From positions 1-64,000 of the forward strand of contig JAADGH010000081.1 in the NCBI GenBank assembly GCA_013152475.1: 64,000 bases of DNA, written 5' to 3'. Of the stretch, positions 59,655-64,000 are shown piece after piece. A program made the position numbers and the translations under genes. The notes beneath the pieces were generated by a model, which saw only the letters and a program-made list of their open reading frames with translations, was not told the DNA's origin and made no database searches. Position 1 is the first letter of the stretch. Each line of letters begins with the position of its first letter. Origin of the DNA: Planctomycetota bacterium (lineage in GTDB: Bacteria > Planctomycetota > Brocadiia > JAADGH01).

Positions 59655-61016
59655 CTATCTGCCCCCGATCAGGACGTCTTTGATCCGGACATGAGGGCCG
59701 CCGACGGCCGTGCGCAGGGGCCCCTGGCCCCCCTTGCCGCATCCCCCAAGTCCTCCGTAGAGTTTCAGGTCGTTTCCGACGGCGTCGATATTCCCCAGCG
59801 TCTGGAACACATTGCCGGTGAGGACCACGTCCCGGAGTCGTCTGCCCACCGTTCCGTTCCGTATCTCGTAGGCATCCTCGGCCGAGAATGTGAACATCTC
59901 CATGTTGGTCTGGCCGCCGATGGCGCCCACGGCGTAGATGCCGTTGGCGATTCCTTCCAACATGCCCTCAAACGTGGCGTCACGGGGTTCCATGAACGTG
60001 TTCGTCATGCGAACGATCGGTTCGAAGGCGTGACTGAGCGCCCGCGCGTTGCCCGTAGGCGCCTCATTCATCTTCGCTGCCGTCTCGCGGGAGTGAAGCC
60101 GGCCGACCAGGATGCCCTCGTTTAGAAGAGGGGTCCGTTGCGTCGGCGTGCCTTCGCTGTCATAGGCCATGTAGCCGGCCTCGCCCTTCATGCTCCCGTC
60201 GTCCACGATAGCGAGGACGTCGGGGCCAAAGCGTCTCCCAAGGACCATGATCTCCTGCAGGCGATCATTCTCATGGACGAAGTCGGCCTCGCTCAAGTGC
60301 CCGAAGGCTTCATGGACAAAGACGCCGCAGAGCTCCGGGTCGATGACGACGGCGTACCTGCCGGCCTTCACCGGATCGGCGTTCAGCAGGTCGATGGCCC
60401 GCTTGGCGATCTCGTCACATTTCTCCTCCAGGCCCAGTGCGTTTTCATATCCGCGCAAGTCACCCGTGGACTCGTACGCGCGCTGGACATTCATCCCGTC
60501 TTTGGCGATGGCGAAGACCGAGACGCCGCAGAAGGTCATGCGCTGCGTGATGAAACTGCCCTCCGAGTTGGCGAAGATGATTTGCCCCGAGGCGTCACGG
60601 TATCGCACGCTCGATGTCTGGACCCTGTCATTCTTCAGAAGGATGCGGTTATATTTCTCGCAGAGGGCATGCTTGTCGGCGAGGGGAACAGCGGCGGGGT
60701 CGATCTCCGGCTTCACAGATACCGTGTCCGTGTGCGGAGCGACAGGCGCCAGGCGCACGCCGGCGTCGCCTACAAGCCGCGCCTGCTCGCAGGCCATCTC
60801 GACGTATTTTGGGAGGTGCGCGATGTCCGTGAACGACGCAAAGCCCCACCCGCCGCCCACAAGCGCCCGGACGCACCCGCCGAGGCCGGTCATCTCGCCG
60901 ATGGCCTCCAATTCCTTTCCTGCATAGGTAATCCCGGTCGCGGCGCCTTCCTGGATGCGTATCTCCAGGTAGTCGGCAGGGGCAAGGCGGATCGCGTTTT
61001 TGATGGATTGTTCCAT
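59655..61016 (-). CDS. tldD: TldD family metalloprotease (copy 2)
   Basis: A 453-aa TldD with the zinc motif HEAFGHLSEAD at about 234, GNVFQTLGNIDAVG and GGCGKGGQGPL. It shares an A with the stop of the upstream glycosyltransferase (TAATG), so the two are translationally coupled. This is the second TldD in the window; its partner follows directly. See copy 1 for the family role. Confidence 0.92.
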   Translation of the reverse strand: MEQSIKNAIRLAPADYLEIRIQEGAATGITYAGKELEAIGEMTGLGGCVRALVGGGWGFASFTDIAHLPKYVEMACEQARLVGDAGVRLAPVAPHTDTVSVKPEIDPAAVPLADKHALCEKYNRILLKNDRVQTSSVRYRDASGQIIFANSEGSFITQRMTFCGVSVFAIAKDGMNVQRAYESTGDLRGYENALGLEEKCDEIAKRAIDLLNADPVKAGRYAVVIDPELCGVFVHEAFGHLSEADFVHENDRLQEIMVLGRRFGPDVLAIVDDGSMKGEAGYMAYDSEGTPTQRTPLLNEGILVGRLHSRETAAKMNEAPTGNARALSHAFEPIVRMTNTFMEPRDATFEGMLEGIANGIYAVGAIGGQTNMEMFTFSAEDAYEIRNGTVGRRLRDVVLTGNVFQTLGNIDAVGNDLKLYGGLGGCGKGGQGPLRTAVGGPHVRIKDVLIGGR

Positions 61017-62119
61017 TACGTCCTGCCGCCGGCCAGTTTGTCAAAGGCTTCGTCATAGCGCCCGCACATCTCCTCCCATCGGAATCGCGCTGCCGTTTCG
61101 GACACCTTTGTGGCCCGTGTGGAATCGATATGGCGCACGGCATGGTCGAGCCCGCGCCTCAGATCGGTCAGGCTGTGGTAAAGGTGTCGCTCGTGCCGCT
61201 CCGGTGGAAGCAGCTCAGGATAGGACAGCCGGTGGGGCAGCAGGGGGAAGCACCCGCAGTAGATCGCCTCGACTACGGAGATGCCGAAGAACTCGTGGAT
61301 AGCCGTAGAGACCACGATGTCCGCCTCGTGCAGCAGGCGTGCATAGTCAGCCTTTGATGGAAGGAAGCCGAACTGGATGATGTGGTCCCGGAGCCGTTCC
61401 CTGGCGGTATCGAAGACGGCCGGATAGGTCCGGAACCTCTCGCCGACGACGGCCAGATCGAATCGCAACCCGCTTTCGGCAAGGTCGAAGAGGACAGCGA
61501 AAAAATCCTCCGGGTTCTTGTCATACTCCCATCGATGATTCCAGAGGAGGAATGCGGGATCGTCCCCGGACCGGGGCGTGGCCTGGCATTCGTCGAAGAC
61601 GCCGAAGTCCACCCCCAGCGGCAGCGTGCGGGCTTTGCCTTCGATCTCTCGTGCGGCGGCTTCCGGCCGGTGATCGGGCATCTTGTGCAGGAAGCCCCCG
61701 ACGGCCTCGATGAATGATGAGCGATGGAAATCCGAGTTGAAGAATACGGCGTCCGCCGCGAGGCAGGCGGTAATGTTCGTGAATGCGAAATGATAGTCCC
61801 GTTCACTTTCGTCCTGCACGGGATAAGTCAACTGGTTTTCGTGGAAGTAGACGGCTTTCGGGACGGACGCGAGGCGCCTGGGCCGAAGGCCCACGAGATC
61901 GGCGAGGGAGAGATAGTCGGAGCAGAAGAGGAGGTCCATGGGGCCGTCGTGCCTGTCCAGCATCTCGGCAAAGGTCAGCGCCGCGCCGCGCATCCGCCAC
62001 TTCCACTTGCGTGCGGGTAGAGAGAGGATGGCGAAGTCGTGCCGGCTGTGCCGGGCAAGGCCGTCCAGGAACGCCTTGTGCGATCCGCCGTAGTAGGGCT
62101 CTATGGCAACGATGTGCAT
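61016..62119 (-). CDS. DUF3524 glycosyltransferase, tRNA-queuosine mannosyltransferase-like
   Basis: A 367-aa GT-B glycosyltransferase of the DUF3524/GTDC1 family. The typical opening is IVAIEPYYGGSHKAFLDGLA; KWKWRMRGAALTFAEML, YFHENQLTYPVQDESERDYHF and NSDFHRSSFIEAV are strong family landmarks, and FGISVVEAIYCGCFPLLP is the sugar-nucleotide part. The animal homologue mannosylates queuosine at the wobble base of tRNA-Asp. In bacteria the same activity is an inference from the family. It precedes and is coupled to the second tldD gene. No queuosine synthesis gene is present in the window. Confidence 0.87.
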   Translation of the reverse strand: MHIVAIEPYYGGSHKAFLDGLARHSRHDFAILSLPARKWKWRMRGAALTFAEMLDRHDGPMDLLFCSDYLSLADLVGLRPRRLASVPKAVYFHENQLTYPVQDESERDYHFAFTNITACLAADAVFFNSDFHRSSFIEAVGGFLHKMPDHRPEAAAREIEGKARTLPLGVDFGVFDECQATPRSGDDPAFLLWNHRWEYDKNPEDFFAVLFDLAESGLRFDLAVVGERFRTYPAVFDTARERLRDHIIQFGFLPSKADYARLLHEADIVVSTAIHEFFGISVVEAIYCGCFPLLPHRLSYPELLPPERHERHLYHSLTDLRRGLDHAVRHIDSTRATKVSETAARFRWEEMCGRYDEAFDKLAGGRT

Positions 62120-62139
62120 TGCGGACCACCGATGGCTCG

Positions 62140-64000
62140 TTATCTGTGCGCCGTCACGCGCACGAGGTTTCCGTTCTTGTAGACCGGCTGCACCTTGCCG
62201 TTCACTACGAGAGTCTTTGTCTTCGGCGCGTCGATCCAGAGGGTTGACGGCGCCTCGCGTCGGGACTTCGCCGCGATGAGCAGGTCCGGGTGCTGCCGAA
62301 CCAGGAGATAGGCCGGTCCCTCACTCGTGATGGCGCCGTCTTTGACAATATCGAAAAAGGCAGCGGCCGTCGTGCCGCTGGCTTGATCCACAAGGATGTG
62401 AGCGGACTTGTCCAGGCGCGTCAGCGTGACCAGCCCCGCTTCCGCCGCGCGCGGCGTCTGTTCGAGATCGAGGTTCGGGAAGCACACTACGGCGAAGCGG
62501 TCGTTCCGTTCGTGGTCGATCGAGATACGGCCGTAGCCGTTGCCGATGCCGGTGAGGATGAGGTCGGCCGGCTGCAGAAAGATGTAAGCGGTTTGCTTGA
62601 TGTGGCACCAGGACACGTCTCGAAGCCTGCTTTTCTTTCCCAGGGCGGGAAAGGCCATCCACCGGACGCCGCGCGGGTTGCGATAGGTGAAACGGGCGGC
62701 CCGTGTCCGGAGGATGGAAAGACACGTCTGCACCTGCGAGGGTTCGAGTGCAGGCGCCCAGTTGCCGTCGGTGATTCGCTCCGGCCCGAGGTCCTTCCCG
62801 AATGTGCTACTGACGGACACGCGCGCCTCCAGGGCCAGGTTTTTCGCTCCCGGTGGTATCGGGTCGGTATCCTGCTTTGCGCCGGTCTTATAGAACTCCA
62901 CTTCCGCGATTTGTGTGGTGAAGCCGTCGGCATCGGCCGGGAAGTAAAGGCGGTAGAAGGGGGCCTTGCTCGGCCGGAGATGGTACGTGAGTCCTCCGAG
63001 AGGTACGTCGCCGGACCGGGGAAGGTCCTCACGCTTCACCTCGCGCACCCGCGTCCATGCCGACCCGTCGCCGGACACCATGAAGTACATGGTACGGGGC
63101 ACGCAATACAATCGGCCGCGATAGACGCGGAAAAAAATGCGCGCGAAGTCGATCTGGACGCTTTTCTGGAAAGCGAACGTGATCGAGGCGCGATGGTCCG
63201 TTGGCTTTGCTGCCCACCCCAGGTTCCTGATGTCGTAGGACTTCGTTTCGATGCCGGACCCCGCGAAGACCATCTTGTCCTCGAAGAAGACCCAGGACTT
63301 GTTTGCCGTGAGAAAATTGTCCTTTCGCTTGATCCGGAGGCGTACGCCGGCAATGGCCGTCTGGTCGTCCAGAACGGCGGCGTCGGGGCATGTGGTTTCG
63401 GAACACTTTCTGGAATCGTATACTGCCTTTTTTTTCTCCGCAATGTATTGTGAGAACGTGCCTCCCGGCAGGAGCGGCTCGAACTCCGGCATGAGAAAGA
63501 GCAGGTTCGGGTCGTTTGGTGTGGACCGCACGTTCGTCGCCACGTCAAGCTGGGAATAGTCCAGGGCTGCCCGTGCGCGCGAGGGGAATCGAAGCGAGGC
63601 GAAAAACGAGGGCCGCTGGACGGCCAAGTATCGTTTCTCGGGGAAGTACTTCGTACGCGGCTCCACGGCGTACTCTGGGACACTTGCCACGCGACTTGTC
63701 AGCGGGCGAAGAGTAAGAAGATCACATAACCTTTCCCTGTGCCCAAAGGCGCATCGAATGACCGAATCATACGCAAAACGCCAGGTCTCCCGCGTATTCG
63801 GGCCGGCGGCGGTCAGATACGCCACGGTGCTTGCGATGTCGCGTTCCACCTGTCCCGACCATTGCCGCGGGTTCCGGTACGCGAGCAAGTCCGCGCGGCC
63901 GCGGTAGACCGTCCACAGAATGAAATCATGCAGAAGGTCCCCGGCGGCGCGGATGGATTTCGCCCTTGGTGCGAAGTCGGTGTCTCGGGTGAAGTAATGA
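62140..64000 (-). CDS. PL8-like polysaccharide lyase (5' end outside window)
   Basis: The frame is open to the window end, so at least 619 C-terminal codons are present. HYFTRDTDFAPRA near the edge and SWVFFEDKMVFAGSGIET at 63250-63300 match the pattern of polysaccharide lyase family 8 (hyaluronate, chondroitin, xanthan lyases), where the second motif is the beta-sandwich block with a conserved W-x-x-x-D-x-x-V-x-x-G-S-G-I. An F5/8-type discoidin-like stretch follows (about 63150-62880), then the C-terminal beta domains. The catalytic toroid lies upstream, outside the window. A TTG at 63888 is not a real start. It leads the operon of GT, tldD and tldE by position. Confidence 0.72.
   Translation of the reverse strand, partial: HYFTRDTDFAPRAKSIRAAGDLLHDFILWTVYRGRADLLAYRNPRQWSGQVERDIASTVAYLTAAGPNTRETWRFAYDSVIRCAFGHRERLCDLLTLRPLTSRVASVPEYAVEPRTKYFPEKRYLAVQRPSFFASLRFPSRARAALDYSQLDVATNVRSTPNDPNLLFLMPEFEPLLPGGTFSQYIAEKKKAVYDSRKCSETTCPDAAVLDDQTAIAGVRLRIKRKDNFLTANKSWVFFEDKMVFAGSGIETKSYDIRNLGWAAKPTDHRASITFAFQKSVQIDFARIFFRVYRGRLYCVPRTMYFMVSGDGSAWTRVREVKREDLPRSGDVPLGGLTYHLRPSKAPFYRLYFPADADGFTTQIAEVEFYKTGAKQDTDPIPPGAKNLALEARVSVSSTFGKDLGPERITDGNWAPALEPSQVQTCLSILRTRAARFTYRNPRGVRWMAFPALGKKSRLRDVSWCHIKQTAYIFLQPADLILTGIGNGYGRISIDHERNDRFAVVCFPNLDLEQTPRAAEAGLVTLTRLDKSAHILVDQASGTTAAAFFDIVKDGAITSEGPAYLLVRQHPDLLIAAKSRREAPSTLWIDAPKTKTLVVNGKVQPVYKNGNLVRVTAHR

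Noticed and set aside
1-64000. CRISPR array, rRNA genes or complete tRNA genes
   Set aside because: I saw no regularly spaced direct repeats, no rRNA landmarks, and no complete cloverleaf; only the tRNA-Arg half at 4317-4362.

Overview
The window (64 kb, high GC) looks like a chromosomal segment of a heterotrophic, polysaccharide-degrading bacterium of the Planctomycetota/PVC type or a neighbouring candidate phylum. This rests on a giant surface protein with an N-terminal LEELESRIAP-like tag, a hydrazine-synthase-alpha-like c-type cytochrome fused to a SUMF1 domain, a Tat-exported type I sulfatase, and many secreted proteins of the DUF4091, DUF4962/heparinase II-III, DUF3604, SGNH, Gfo/Idh/MocA and xylose-isomerase-like families. 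The phylum is an inference; no rRNA is present.

Layout. 1-4320: right end of an integrated mobile element (RepA-like ATPase cut by the window edge, TubC-like and ParB-like small proteins, two Cys-rich small proteins, excisionase-like HTH, tyrosine integrase). It abuts the 5' half of a minus-strand tRNA-Arg(UCG), the apparent attachment site. 4492-14638: secreted cytochrome/SUMF1 protein carrying two in-frame REP-like palindromes, a divergent lipoprotein esterase, an ANL-family ligase with a secreted partner, and a xylose-isomerase-like protein. 14823-19199: PilT ATPase, then an ECF sigma/anti-sigma/membrane-protein operon and two small proteins of unknown role. 19276-31648: RmuC, a ceramidase-like protein, then a catabolic block (DUF4091, frameshifted sulfatase, DUF4962/heparinase protein, radical SAM, SGNH hydrolase). 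31667-38916: Mrp/NBP35 ATPase, MBL hydrolase, DJ-1/PfpI, lipoprotein, a MITE-like element beside a gene remnant, enolase-superfamily dehydratase, YgiQ-type radical SAM.

38955-40500: cold-shock protein with a consensus promoter, then a patch of gene remnants (type III restriction helicase fragment, truncated BNR-repeat protein). 40705-46171: secreted GH-like protein, Gfo/Idh/MocA oxidoreductase and DUF3604 protein. 46325-50193: TldD-TldE-GT4 operon, ending in a bidirectional terminator shared with the convergent 1704-aa LEELESRIAP protein (50275-55389). 55909-57803: membrane protein and a diguanylate cyclase with an intact I-site. 57800-64000 (minus): a tight run of PL8-like lyase (5' end outside the window), queuosine mannosyltransferase-like GT, a second TldD-TldE pair and a membrane protein.

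How it fits together. Sulfatase, heparinase-like and PL8-like lyases, SGNH and alpha/beta-hydrolase esterases, dehydratase and isomerase suggest breakdown of sulfated or uronic-acid polysaccharides, although no SusC/D pair or sugar transporter is present. Most gene starts have a clear Shine-Dalgarno and many intergenic gaps carry a TTGACN-17-TANNNT promoter, so operons can be read fairly directly. Some starts are TTG or GTG.
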